Assembly (NCBI GenBank): GCA_900556605.1
Contig: USPC01000010.1
Coordinates: 1-31,771 of the forward strand
From: an uncultured Collinsella sp.
GTDB lineage: Bacteria; Actinomycetota; Coriobacteriia; Coriobacteriales; Coriobacteriaceae
Reading direction: 5' to 3'
DNA length: 31,771 nucleotides
Positions 1 to 7,305 of the stretch are shown here, piece after piece (position 1 is the stretch's first letter; the number at the start of each line of letters is the position of its first letter). The notes under the pieces were generated by a model that had not been told where the DNA came from, ran no database searches, and saw only the letters and a program-made list of their open reading frames with translations. Position numbers and translations under genes: made by a program.

Positions 1-48
1 CGAGATAGGAGTCCGTCTCGTGGGCTCGGAGATGTGTATAAGAGACAG
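1..48 (+). other. Residual Illumina Nextera P7/i7 library adapter (not genomic)
   Basis: Bases 1-6 match the end of the P7 oligo (CGAGAT). Bases 7-14 (AGGAGTCC) match a standard Nextera i7 index (N705-type). Bases 15-29 are GTCTCGTGGGCTCGG and bases 30-48 are the Tn5 mosaic end AGATGTGTATAAGAGACAG. The order P7-index-read2-mosaic end is exactly that of a library molecule, so this is untrimmed adapter at a contig end and not a transposon. Confidence 0.97.
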
Positions 49-284
49 GTTGCACCACCATTTACTTCACTCATCATAAATAATCAATTTTTTAGAATGG
101 TTTGATTAATTAGTTTCTGAGATTCGCAATTAGCTTTATTGGGTTGCAGCGTAATTTCTTGCGGACATACCCTACATTTCCAGGCCCGACGGAAACTCAC
201 GAAGCTTGGTAATTTGTTATAGAATCACATTGATTGCCTCTATTTATCAGGCCGTTCCTTAGTTAAAACATAAGGTGGTTGAAA
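49..284 (+). promoter_or_regulatory. AT-rich leader of the TIR gene with a possible extended -10 box
   Basis: No gene is seen here. The stretch is AT-rich. A TGTTATAGA string at 215-223 reads as an extended -10 (TG-n-TATAGA), but no good -35 lies 17 bases upstream, so the promoter call is weak. A Shine-Dalgarno-like AAGGTGG at 272-278 precedes the start codon at 285. Confidence 0.3.
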
Positions 285-1397
285 TTGCAGATTTCAGGAT
301 TCTTTTCGTATGCTCATGCAGACAATGCCCATGAGTTTTTAAGCCATCTCAAAGAGGATCTATGCACAGAGTTTAATATTCTCAGTGGGTCAACGCTCGA
401 TTTGTATATCGATCGTGAATCGATTGCGTGGGGTGACAACTGGCGAAAAAGCATAACGTCCGGAATTAATGATGCCAGTTTCTTCATTCCGGTGCTGAGC
501 CCCAATTACTTCAATAGCGGTTCTTGCAGGACAGAATTAACTCAATACATGGGAAAAACTAAAGAACTAGGCGTGAAAGACCTTCTTCTTCCGCTGCTTC
601 TTGTGGATATTAAATCTGAATGGCTTGGACTGGACACGGCTCTTGTTTCAAATGTTCTTGAATATCAATATCTGGATATCTCAGGCCTCCGCTTCCTTGA
701 TAGGGGCTCTGGTAAATATATTCAAGCTGTCAACAACGCGGCAAGGAAGCTGTGGGAAGCGAATAACCGACTTATTTCAATGGTGGAAGCAGATGCTCGT
801 ACATCTCGCGATGACGATAATGCGAATCCTGCCGAACCAAATGGGGAAGACGAGGATTCTTTCAGTTATGACGGCGGTTTTCTTTTGGAGTCCATCGCTG
901 ATTTTCAACCTACTCTGGATGATATGACCGCATCAACAGAACAAATCAACACAGATATTGTATCTATTGGTGGGTGCATAAATCAAACAAACGACCTCAT
1001 TGAAAAGAAACAGCAGCAAAACCAACTAGATCCTAAAGTAGCCTTAGCGTTGACTGGGCAGCTCGCTACAGAACTGAAACCTATTTCTTCTTTATATGCC
1101 GAGCATGCTGACCAGTTTTTAGATGCCGTCAACAAAACGGAACGTGTCTTAACGCCTTTAGTTTCTTATTGGAAGGCGTCCGATTCCGAAGAAGACAACT
1201 TGGATACGTTTCAGAATCTAATTAATGCCACCAAAGAAGCTAGGGTAAACGTTCAGTCATTCAAAGATAGTATTGAACCCGCCAAGCATCTCTCACGTTC
1301 GCTATTTAAAACAATGCAATCAATTGAATCCTCTACTTCGATATGTCTTGCGGCGATGGATGTTGTAATTAGCTGGCAAGAATTACTTGGTAATTAG
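285..1397 (+). CDS. TIR-domain protein, probable NADase-type defence effector
   Basis: The N-terminal ~130 residues form a TIR domain: FFSYAHAD at about residues 6-13 (first strand/BB-loop motif), IDRESIAWGDNW at about 42-53, then FFIPVLSPNYF followed by SCRTEL, whose Glu84 sits where TIR NAD-cleaving enzymes carry the catalytic Glu. The remaining ~240 residues are acidic and helical with no family I recognise; they may sense or oligomerise. Two TTG starts (279 and 285) are possible. I chose 285 because AAGGTGG at 272-278 then lies 6 bases upstream, whereas it abuts 279. No ATG fits. The gene is much more AT-rich than the core genes, which suggests transfer. It stands alone, with no obvious partner gene. 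TIR proteins of this type commonly act by NAD+ depletion during phage infection; that role is inference here. Confidence 0.8.
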   Translation: MQISGFFSYAHADNAHEFLSHLKEDLCTEFNILSGSTLDLYIDRESIAWGDNWRKSITSGINDASFFIPVLSPNYFNSGSCRTELTQYMGKTKELGVKDLLLPLLLVDIKSEWLGLDTALVSNVLEYQYLDISGLRFLDRGSGKYIQAVNNAARKLWEANNRLISMVEADARTSRDDDNANPAEPNGEDEDSFSYDGGFLLESIADFQPTLDDMTASTEQINTDIVSIGGCINQTNDLIEKKQQQNQLDPKVALALTGQLATELKPISSLYAEHADQFLDAVNKTERVLTPLVSYWKASDSEEDNLDTFQNLINATKEARVNVQSFKDSIEPAKHLSRSLFKTMQSIESSTSICLAAMDVVISWQELLGN

Positions 1398-1727
1398 TCT
1401 TTGACGTCATCGTATTCGCAGATGTAGTTTCTTGTAGCGGATTAGGATTTAGTGACGATGAAGTCCAACTCTGATTCTTTCTGCGCCAGCCTAATGCGGG
1501 GCGTCAAGAGACGCTTGAAAAGGCTGGGTGTGTCGTGTATGCACACGAATCCACACTGGACGCAACCCCTCCTTTCACCGATTGGCAAAACGATTTACAC
1601 CTAATAATCGACACTGCTCAGGTGCATTTCCTTTGTTTATGCCTTGATCTCGCTAAACTAACAACTGCTGCTACCAGGGCATTTTCTGGTGCATATTCTA
1701 ATGGCTCCTGCGAAGATCGGAGCGGGT
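1398..1727. other. Gene-free stretch with nested inverted repeats
   Basis: No supported gene; a 72-codon ORF here runs into the next gene out of frame and has no family resemblance. At 1486-1548 there are three stems: CCAGCCT (1486-1492) with AGGCTGG (1521-1527), an inner GCGTC-AAGA-GACGC (1501-1514), and TCGTGT-ATGC-ACACGA (1533-1548). No T-tract follows, so it is not a standard terminator. Confidence 0.4.
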
Positions 1728-2834
1728 ATGTTTGCTGCCAAGTCCCACACTAGCCGTCATTACATTGCGATTGTTGCCATGGCCTGCCTATGCGTTTTGC
1801 TGGGCGGGCCTTCTTACGCCGCGGGCGCGGAGAGCCTCATCATCGCGGGCGCGACGTACTACGAGCCGGGCGTGTCGGGCCCCGGCTGGGCCTGGACCGA
1901 TGCCGACCACTTGGAGCTTAACGGTTACGTGGGCGAGGCCATCGGCGCCGACGGCGACCTGGTGCTGACGCTTGCCGGGCAAAACTCCGTGACGGAGTCA
2001 CATGCGCCCGATGCGGACATCACGCTGTGCGGCATGGAGGTGTGGGGCAACCTGACGCTTCGCGGCACCGGGACCCTGACGGCGACGGGCCCGCAGTGCG
2101 GGATCCACGTCTCGCAGGCGCTCGTGGTGGACGGATGCACCGTCGATGCCCGGGCGGACGGGGCAGATATTACGAACGAGGCGGTGGCCGGCGTGATCGC
2201 CGGCAACATGGCAGTGCGCGGCGGCGGGCACGTCGCCGCCTCGGGCGCCGGGTCCGGAGCGGGCGTGCGCGCCTACGGCGTGTATCTGCAGGATGCGGGC
2301 CTTGTCGATGGTGCGGCCGGCTGTCGGCTCTCCGTCGACGCCTCGTGGCTTTATGCGGCCGGTGCCGATGGGGGCGTTGCGTGCACGGGCGGATCGCTTG
2401 TGTCCGCTCGGTTTGTGACGCCTGCTGGCGGGACCTTTGGTGCTAGCGGCGTGGAGGATGCCTCCGGTGCGGTGGCACCGCATGTGGTGGTTGAGCCCGA
2501 TGTCGCCACGCCTCCGGCGGGGGAGACCGATGGAAGCAACGTGCCGGGCGGCGGGACGGGTGAGACTGCTGATGGCGCTGATCCCGCTGCGGGGCAACCT
2601 AGTGCGGAACCGGCGACGGACTCCGCGGTGAAGCCGGCAGCCGCGACTCCCAAGACAAGCACGACAACCAAGACGACGGTGACCAAGACCACAGCCACCA
2701 AGAAGACCATGCCCAAATCCGCAACGGCTACGACGCCGATGCTCCCCAAGACCGGCGACAGCAACTGGATCGCTGCCTCCTTAGCGCTATTCCTGCTGGG
2801 ATCAGCACTTTTGTGCGCCGTACATCGCTGCTGA
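1728..2834 (+). CDS. Sortase-anchored (LPKTG) beta-helix surface protein
   Basis: Secreted, wall-anchored protein. From the ATG at 1728 the product starts with a short polar N-region, a hydrophobic core (IAIVAMACLCVLLGG) and an A-x-A-like cleavage site (SYAAGA), that is, a signal peptide of about 33 residues. The middle has repeated short turns (LVLTLAGQNSVTE, GNLTLRGTGTLTATG, GGHVAASGAG) resembling the right-handed beta-helix carbohydrate-binding domain of the Cthe_2159 type (PF14262). A Pro/Thr/Lys-rich spacer follows, then LPKTG about 30 residues from the end, a hydrophobic segment and a weak basic tail (HRC). I prefer 1728 over GTG 1689 or ATG 1701 because CGGAGCGGG lies just upstream and the signal peptide then has normal length. 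The gene is GC-rich, unlike the TIR gene before it. The ligand is unknown; adhesion or glycan binding is inference. Confidence 0.8.
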   Translation: MFAAKSHTSRHYIAIVAMACLCVLLGGPSYAAGAESLIIAGATYYEPGVSGPGWAWTDADHLELNGYVGEAIGADGDLVLTLAGQNSVTESHAPDADITLCGMEVWGNLTLRGTGTLTATGPQCGIHVSQALVVDGCTVDARADGADITNEAVAGVIAGNMAVRGGGHVAASGAGSGAGVRAYGVYLQDAGLVDGAAGCRLSVDASWLYAAGADGGVACTGGSLVSARFVTPAGGTFGASGVEDASGAVAPHVVVEPDVATPPAGETDGSNVPGGGTGETADGADPAAGQPSAEPATDSAVKPAAATPKTSTTTKTTVTKTTATKKTMPKSATATTPMLPKTGDSNWIAASLALFLLGSALLCAVHRC

Positions 2835-3132
2835 GGCGCTCGTTTTCAAAAGAGCACAGTGCCCGAGCATTCATTACTTGCTACTCGCCGCTCATCGCGA
2901 ATTGACCACTCAAAATACTGGACTCCACGATGAGAGCATTGATTGACGGGTTGAATTCTTGAACGCAAGATTGCCATTGAACCTATGGCTCGCCACTCGA
3001 GTGCAGCAAAAGCAACGCAAACCGTAGAGCTGACTTCGTTAATATCTTAAATGAAATAGCCTAATAATGTGACGTTGACTTCATCCGTCTAACATGACTG
3101 CAAAGCAACATGCCGAACATGAAGGGCAGACA
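2835..3132. other. Gene-free stretch
   Basis: I see no gene, RNA or clear terminator here. The last ~100 bases are AT-rich and may hold the promoter of the following DUF4160 remnant (TAATAAT at about 3062-3068), without a convincing -35. Confidence 0.3.
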
Positions 3133-3456
3133 ATGGCCGTTTGGTTACACTTTCAAGCTCCAGAAATGCGCGAATGGCAATGCATATTCGACTACATCTC
3201 GAAGCGAGGACGTGTTGGGGAGGAAAATGAGATTATATTTATAATTCACACTTCCGAAAACGGCCACAACAAGCCTCACCTACATGCTCAATATCAGTAA
3301 AAAGAAGTTGTTCTTGAAATACCCTCAGGTAAAGTGATCACCGGAAACATCAATTCCAAGAAAATGAAGTTGGCTTCTGAATGGGTTGTTACAAATGAGG
3401 CCTTTCTTAAGCAAAAATGGAACGAGCTTGCTAACGGGGTTTATTATTTTTGCTGA
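3133..3456 (+). pseudogene. DUF4160 family protein, interrupted by an in-frame stop
   Basis: Reading from ATG 3133 (GAAGGG Shine-Dalgarno at 3121-3126) gives 55 residues ending HNKPHLHAQYQ, then TAA at 3298-3300. The same frame continues without another stop to TGA at 3454-3456 and encodes KEVVLEIPSGKVITGNI, then an SEWVVTNEAFLKQKW-like helix and NGVYYFC. The HxKPHxHAxY motif before the stop and the tail after it are the two halves of DUF4160 (PF13711), a small protein often found in toxin-antitoxin-like contexts. One point mutation therefore splits a gene of about 107 codons. The TAA falls where family members usually have Gly or another small residue. An upstream ATG at 3094 lacks a ribosome site. 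A sequencing error is possible but would need reads to show. Confidence 0.75.
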
Positions 3457-3711
3457 TGCAGACCTCAATCACTAGTGTGTGATTATTGGACTCTGAGATA
3501 GACAGTGCAGCACCACCCCAAGCCGCCGAAGCGGACCAAGAGCAGGAAACAAGCTGTTCAAATTAATCCGAATCATAGTCCTTTGTAGCAAATAAAATAG
3601 ACATGTGATTCATGACTATCGTCACGAAGACCAAGGGCGAGCCCGTGACCGTGTTCATTGACCGACGGTCGGGAGGCGAAGATGGTAGCAACCACCGGGG
3701 AGGTGCTCTAG
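3457..3711. other. Gene-poor stretch with a short ORF fragment abutting the next gene
   Basis: Nothing recognisable in most of it. At 3612 an ATG opens a frame that overlaps the next gene out of frame. In the next gene's own frame, open sequence from 3649 (after TGA 3646) ends in TAG at 3709-3711, directly before ATG 3712. This could be the remains of a small upstream gene, but no family is recognisable. Confidence 0.3.
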
Positions 3712-4341
3712 ATGGGCGACGCGTTCAAGAACCATGTCTTCCCCAAATACGAAAAGAGCCGCGCGATGAAGCCGCAGATGAAGGGCCTGGAAGACCCGAC
3801 GCTCAACAGCTTCTCGCTGCTTGACTTGTCTGCTCTTATGAAGCCTGAGCTCAAGGACCAGATGTTCGAAGACGAGTTCATCCGCTCATTCCTCAATGCT
3901 GCCAAGGTGTTGGCCGCAGCCGGCAGGACGGCTATCGATAGGCCAAGCATGTACGTGATACTAAATCATTCCTACGCGATTCCTGTGCTATTTCTCACGA
4001 GGCACTGTATGGAACTCGCTATCAAGCGGGCGATTAGGAAGTGCGGCCGTGAGCCGAAGGGGAACCACGGCCTCTCAGGACTCTGGAACTCCCTGCTCTC
4101 GCGGTTCCCGGAACAAAGGGGGCGCGAGGACCGACAGGTCATCAAGAATATGGGGGCATTCGTGAACAGCATTGCCGACATCGACGACAACGGCATCAGC
4201 CTCCGATATCCGTCCTACAAGTCGGGCAAGCTGACGCAGGACAGACCTTTATTCGTGAACAACGAGCAAGTCGCCTCGTATCTCGAGAAGTTCGTCGAGC
4301 AGCTAGAGCTGATTGACTTCGATTCGCTAAAGAAAGACTGA
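3712..4341 (+). CDS. HEPN-like hypothetical protein
   Basis: A 209-residue soluble protein that I cannot assign to a named family. GGGGAGG at about 3697-3703 sits about 8 bases before the ATG. The middle (about residues 90-125) has the layout of HEPN-type all-helical domains: a helix with RHCMELAIKRAIRKCG, then REPKGNHGLSGLW and a following helix. REPKGNH satisfies the HEPN RNase pattern Rx4-6H. The end has an ISLRYPSYKSGK segment similar to the RYP strand seen in many uncharacterised HEPN-like proteins of defence regions. It has no partner nucleotidyltransferase (MNT) next to it. It may be an RNA-targeting toxin or merely a substrate-binding helical domain; catalytic activity is inference. 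Confidence 0.5.
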   Translation: MGDAFKNHVFPKYEKSRAMKPQMKGLEDPTLNSFSLLDLSALMKPELKDQMFEDEFIRSFLNAAKVLAAAGRTAIDRPSMYVILNHSYAIPVLFLTRHCMELAIKRAIRKCGREPKGNHGLSGLWNSLLSRFPEQRGREDRQVIKNMGAFVNSIADIDDNGISLRYPSYKSGKLTQDRPLFVNNEQVASYLEKFVEQLELIDFDSLKKD

Positions 4342-4455
4342 GCATTCGCTTTGCTCGGATTCGCCACCCATCTCAGGCAACTGTACCAACGCGCATTAAC
4401 GCCCCTATCTACAAGACCGATTGAAACTCTTGTTTTATGTCTCGATTTAAAGCGG

Positions 4456-4480
4456 ATATTTGTTCATAACTAACAAATAT
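4456..4480. promoter_or_regulatory. Perfect palindrome (operator candidate) upstream of the rloAB-like pair
   Basis: ATATTTGTT (4456-4464) and AACAAATAT (4472-4480) are exact reverse complements separated by 7 bases. The right arm covers the -35 position of the TATAAT at 4495-4500, a typical placement for a dimeric repressor site. Confidence 0.5.
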
Positions 4481-4494
4481 TGGTTTTAAAACAA

Positions 4495-4500
4495 TATAAT
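4495..4500 (+). promoter_or_regulatory. Probable -10 box of the rloAB-like operon
   Basis: A consensus TATAAT in very AT-rich DNA, 58 bases before the preferred start at 4558. The -35 position (AACAAA at 4472-4477, spacing 17) is poor and overlaps the palindrome, which suggests a regulated promoter. Confidence 0.5.
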
Positions 4501-4557
4501 TGTCGTTGTAATTAAAGGATGTCATGGGCGTCGGCTTTTGTGAAAAGGATTCTGACG

Positions 4558-5853
4558 ATGATTCTCAATTTTTCTTTTAAGAACTTCCAGAGCTTTCGAG
4601 ATGCTCAGCAGTTCTCGTTTGAACCGATTTCGAGCAAAAAGAAATTTGGACCCGTGCGGGTAGCCGCGATTTACGGTGCAAACGCGTCGGGCAAATCAAA
4701 TTTCTTAGACGCCCTGGACTTTGTCTCGTTTTTTATTCGCAACGGTTACGCAACAGGTGATTCGAAATCTCATATACCTATTATTCCCTTTTTACTTGAC
4801 TCAAAGTCGCCATCAAGTGATACCGAGTTCTCGATTGAATTTACAGCCAGCAATTTGAAGTATGAGTTCTCATTTGGTGTAAACAAAAATGAGGTTACTT
4901 ATGAGAACCTCACCGTATACCGATCGAAACAACCGTCGCTCCTCTATGACCGCTCTTCGGTAAACGGGGAACAGTCGATTAAATTTGGTAGCACGTTTAC
5001 AGGCGCCAAAAAACAACTTTGGGATATCACGCGCAATAATTCTCTGTTCTTATCTGCCGCCGCGGCGGCTGGTAGTGATGTAATTCAACCCGCATTCGCA
5101 GCTCTTGCCAATGACATCAATCTCTATGATGCAACGCATTATCTAGCGGAACTCGCCACCATAAAAAAGCTGTTTATCAACGATGACGCTCGAGCTCAGA
5201 TGCTATCTCAGCTCATTAAATATGCTGATATCGGAATTGACGGCATAGATGTCCGTCAATCGGAAGGCGTCATGGGTTTAAAAGACTCACTCATTGGACT
5301 CGATGAGATTCCGGAAGAGGCACGTAATAAAATTACAGAAGACTTTAAATTGTCGTTCGCTTATGACCTGTTCTTCCACCATAAAGGCTCGGGAGATGGC
5401 TTTTGGCTGGGCTCCGCCCATGAATCGGAGGGCACAAAAGCTGCGCTGGCGTTTTTCTCGGTAGCCTTACGTTCTTTAAGCAGTGGGGCCACAACAGTAA
5501 TTGACGAGCTTGATTCGAGCCTTCATCCTACGCTCCTGCGCGACTTCGTCTCACTGTTCGCCGATCCCGACACAAATCCAAAGGGCGCGCAGCTAATCTT
5601 CTCGACCCATGATGTCACCTTGATGACGCGAACCAGCCCTATGGAAGAGGTGCTTGAACGTGACCAGGTCTGGTTTGTGGAAAAGGACTCTGAAGGTGCT
5701 TCGCAATTAATTGCTGCGATGGAGTATTCGCCTCGTGCAAATGAGAATCTGGGGCGCAATTACTTAAACGGTGTCTATGTGCCGCTGCCCAACCCAAGTT
5801 TTCATCAACTTGTGGCCCAACTCATGAAGGAAGGCGCTGACATAAATGGCTAA
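4558..5853 (+). CDS. RloA-like AAA15/ABC-type ATPase (defence pair, first gene)
   Basis: ATP-binding protein of the AAA15 / RloA class. Walker A GANASGKS is at residues 40-47. The N-terminus MILNFSFKNFQSFRD is the typical opening of the family. Near the C-terminus TTVIDELDSSLHP carries the Walker B region, followed by a FSTHD switch histidine. I place the start at ATG 4558, not 4519: the family begins at this Met, AAAAGG lies about 10 bases upstream, and the earlier ATG touches its only purine run. The coding region overlaps the rloB-like gene by 8 bases, so the two are almost certainly co-translated. The pair is AT-rich compared with the core genes. By analogy with AAA15 plus TOPRIM systems such as PARIS (AriA/AriB), the ATPase probably senses infection and controls the partner; that is inference. 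Confidence 0.85.
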   Translation: MILNFSFKNFQSFRDAQQFSFEPISSKKKFGPVRVAAIYGANASGKSNFLDALDFVSFFIRNGYATGDSKSHIPIIPFLLDSKSPSSDTEFSIEFTASNLKYEFSFGVNKNEVTYENLTVYRSKQPSLLYDRSSVNGEQSIKFGSTFTGAKKQLWDITRNNSLFLSAAAAAGSDVIQPAFAALANDINLYDATHYLAELATIKKLFINDDARAQMLSQLIKYADIGIDGIDVRQSEGVMGLKDSLIGLDEIPEEARNKITEDFKLSFAYDLFFHHKGSGDGFWLGSAHESEGTKAALAFFSVALRSLSSGATTVIDELDSSLHPTLLRDFVSLFADPDTNPKGAQLIFSTHDVTLMTRTSPMEEVLERDQVWFVEKDSEGASQLIAAMEYSPRANENLGRNYLNGVYVPLPNPSFHQLVAQLMKEGADING

Positions 5854-6523
5854 GGCAGAAAGGAGAGGGCTTGCTCGCGGCCGCAAAAAGCAGACAAGAG
5901 CCAAGCGAAAGCGCCACCTAATTGTGTCCAATGGAAAGGTGACCGAAACCGAATATTTTAACTTCCTTATTACTGAAATGGACGTTCGCGGAAGCGTGCT
6001 GTATCGGCATATTGACGGAGACCCTTTGAAGGTGGCCAAGCAGCTTTCGCGAGAGCTCGATTCAGATAAAAAGGCCGTTAAAGCAGGCGAAATCGAAGCA
6101 TTGAGTTCCGCATGGATCGTGGTCGATTCAGATGAGTTCAGAAACCTAGCCGCAGCAGAACGAGAAGCAAAGACAAAAGGGGTTAGGCTCGCGATCTCCA
6201 ATCCATGCTTTGAAGTATGGCTTATCGATCATGTCTCACCATGCCCGGAAACTTTTGCATCGACGCCACAATGTGAGAAAAGAGCGCGCGACCTTGGCGT
6301 TCTAAAATCTACTGACCCCAACAGGTCCTCCGCGTCAAAGTTCAAGTCGGTAAATCTCGAAATGATTGACGGCAACAAGGGCCAGGCTTTGACCAATGCC
6401 GCAAAGCACAATACGGATGATAAACGTCGTGCAAGAGAAATGAATCCGGACAACGTTGTCGCCTATCAAGTATGGACTGACTTGCCTGATCTTGTAGATG
6501 ACGTATTTGGGTCGGGTAACTAG
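5846..6523 (+). CDS. RloB-like TOPRIM-related protein (defence pair, second gene)
   Basis: RloB family (PF13707), 225 residues. A strongly basic N-terminus (residues 5-23) leads into HLIVSNGKVTETEYF, with Glu34/Glu36 where a TOPRIM fold places its conserved Glu. IVVDSDEF gives the DxD pair (Asp94, Asp96). SNPCFEVWL at 118-126 is the most recognisable RloB motif. The basic N-terminus suits nucleic-acid binding. The gene overlaps the upstream ATPase by 8 bases. RloA/RloB were named as genes linked to type I restriction loci in Campylobacter; here no restriction subunit is seen nearby. All acidic residues expected of a metal-dependent nuclease are present, so it is probably an active effector, but nuclease action is inferred. 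Confidence 0.85.
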   Translation: MAKAERRGLARGRKKQTRAKRKRHLIVSNGKVTETEYFNFLITEMDVRGSVLYRHIDGDPLKVAKQLSRELDSDKKAVKAGEIEALSSAWIVVDSDEFRNLAAAEREAKTKGVRLAISNPCFEVWLIDHVSPCPETFASTPQCEKRARDLGVLKSTDPNRSSASKFKSVNLEMIDGNKGQALTNAAKHNTDDKRRAREMNPDNVVAYQVWTDLPDLVDDVFGSGN

Positions 6524-6583
6524 TGCGATTCATCCCGCGTTAGGGGCAGGCTATTAACTCAAAAAGTTGTAAACGAGGTAGCA

Positions 6584-6769
6584 ATGCTTTGGAGCTATGT
6601 TCAGCTAGATGACGGCGCTGGTCGAGCTGCACAAGAAAATCATTCAATAGCGGACGAGAAGAATTCAACATTACCGATTTCGCTCGACGACTCTACGTCG
6701 ATCGACCATGCAGTTGAGTTAACCATTACGGGCATGCCCAACGCGCTCAGGCTCTTGGAGAACTCATGA
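6584..6769 (+). CDS. Putative small antitoxin of a Doc-like toxin
   Basis: A 61-residue acidic protein with a good ribosome site (GAGG about 6 bases before the ATG). Its TGA overlaps the toxin's ATG in an ATGA, the usual coupling of a toxin-antitoxin pair. I do not recognise its family. It lacks the clear Phd/YefM N-terminus, and near its end (ALRLLENS) it lacks the Ser/Thr needed for the Fic inhibitory motif [S/T]xxxE[G/N]. Its role therefore rests on position, size and overlap. Confidence 0.55.
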   Translation: MLWSYVQLDDGAGRAAQENHSIADEKNSTLPISLDDSTSIDHAVELTITGMPNALRLLENS

Positions 6770-7281
6770 TGGCGGCTACGCGGCAGAGCGCTCGTCCGTT
6801 CCCGCCGCTCGTGCTCGATGATGCCAGTTCGCTCGAAGCCATGGCCGGCGCCGTCATGCGCCTTCACAATACGCTGCTAACAATCGGACGCTGCTATACG
6901 ACCGATGCCGCGGGCGACAGGGCTATGCTCGAGCTCGGACGCATCGAGTCCGTGCTTGCGGGCGCGTTCTGCACGATATTCGGCCAATCGCCAGCCGATC
7001 GTTTCACGGACATCTTTGACCAGGTCGCCTACGTCGCCGAGCACATGGTTAAGGACCACATCTTCGAGGACGGCAACAAGCGAACCAGCCTTGTCTTTGC
7101 GTTGTCCGTCCTAAGGTTCGCCGGCACTCCGGTCGTGCTGTCCGACAGCCCCGAACCCAAAGACAACCAGTACTACGCCTGGATCCAGGACCTCGTTGCT
7201 AGACGCCGCACGCTCGACGATCTAGCCAACGAGCTAAGGTGCCATTGCATCGTGATCTCCGACGACGCTTCGCACGTATAG
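6766..7281 (+). CDS. Doc/Fic-family toxin (death-on-curing type)
   Basis: A 171-residue Fic-fold protein. The signature HIFEDGNKRT at residues 98-107 has the catalytic His98, Phe100, Asp102 and the GNKR anion-binding loop. The GNKR form, without the second Arg of true AMPylating Fic proteins (GNGRxxR), matches Doc-type and death-on-curing toxins. Doc of phage P1 phosphorylates EF-Tu; whether this one does so is unknown. The start overlaps the preceding small ORF by 4 bases (ATGA). A second Met follows immediately, so the start could be 6769. About 50 extra N-terminal residues precede the usual Doc core. The gene is more GC-rich than the rloAB-like pair beside it. Confidence 0.85.
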   Translation: MMAATRQSARPFPPLVLDDASSLEAMAGAVMRLHNTLLTIGRCYTTDAAGDRAMLELGRIESVLAGAFCTIFGQSPADRFTDIFDQVAYVAEHMVKDHIFEDGNKRTSLVFALSVLRFAGTPVVLSDSPEPKDNQYYAWIQDLVARRRTLDDLANELRCHCIVISDDASHV

Positions 7282-7305
7282 AATCAAAGCATCCGCACGC
7301 CAGCT

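Noticed and set aside
30..48. Tn5-like mosaic end read as a transposon terminus
   Set aside because: It is contiguous with the P7 tail and index, so it is library adapter and not a genomic transposon.
3301..3456. Stop codon in the DUF4160 gene as programmed readthrough or a recoded amino acid
   Set aside because: TAA is not a recoding signal for Sec or Pyl in known systems, and no readthrough context is visible; simple inactivation is more likely.
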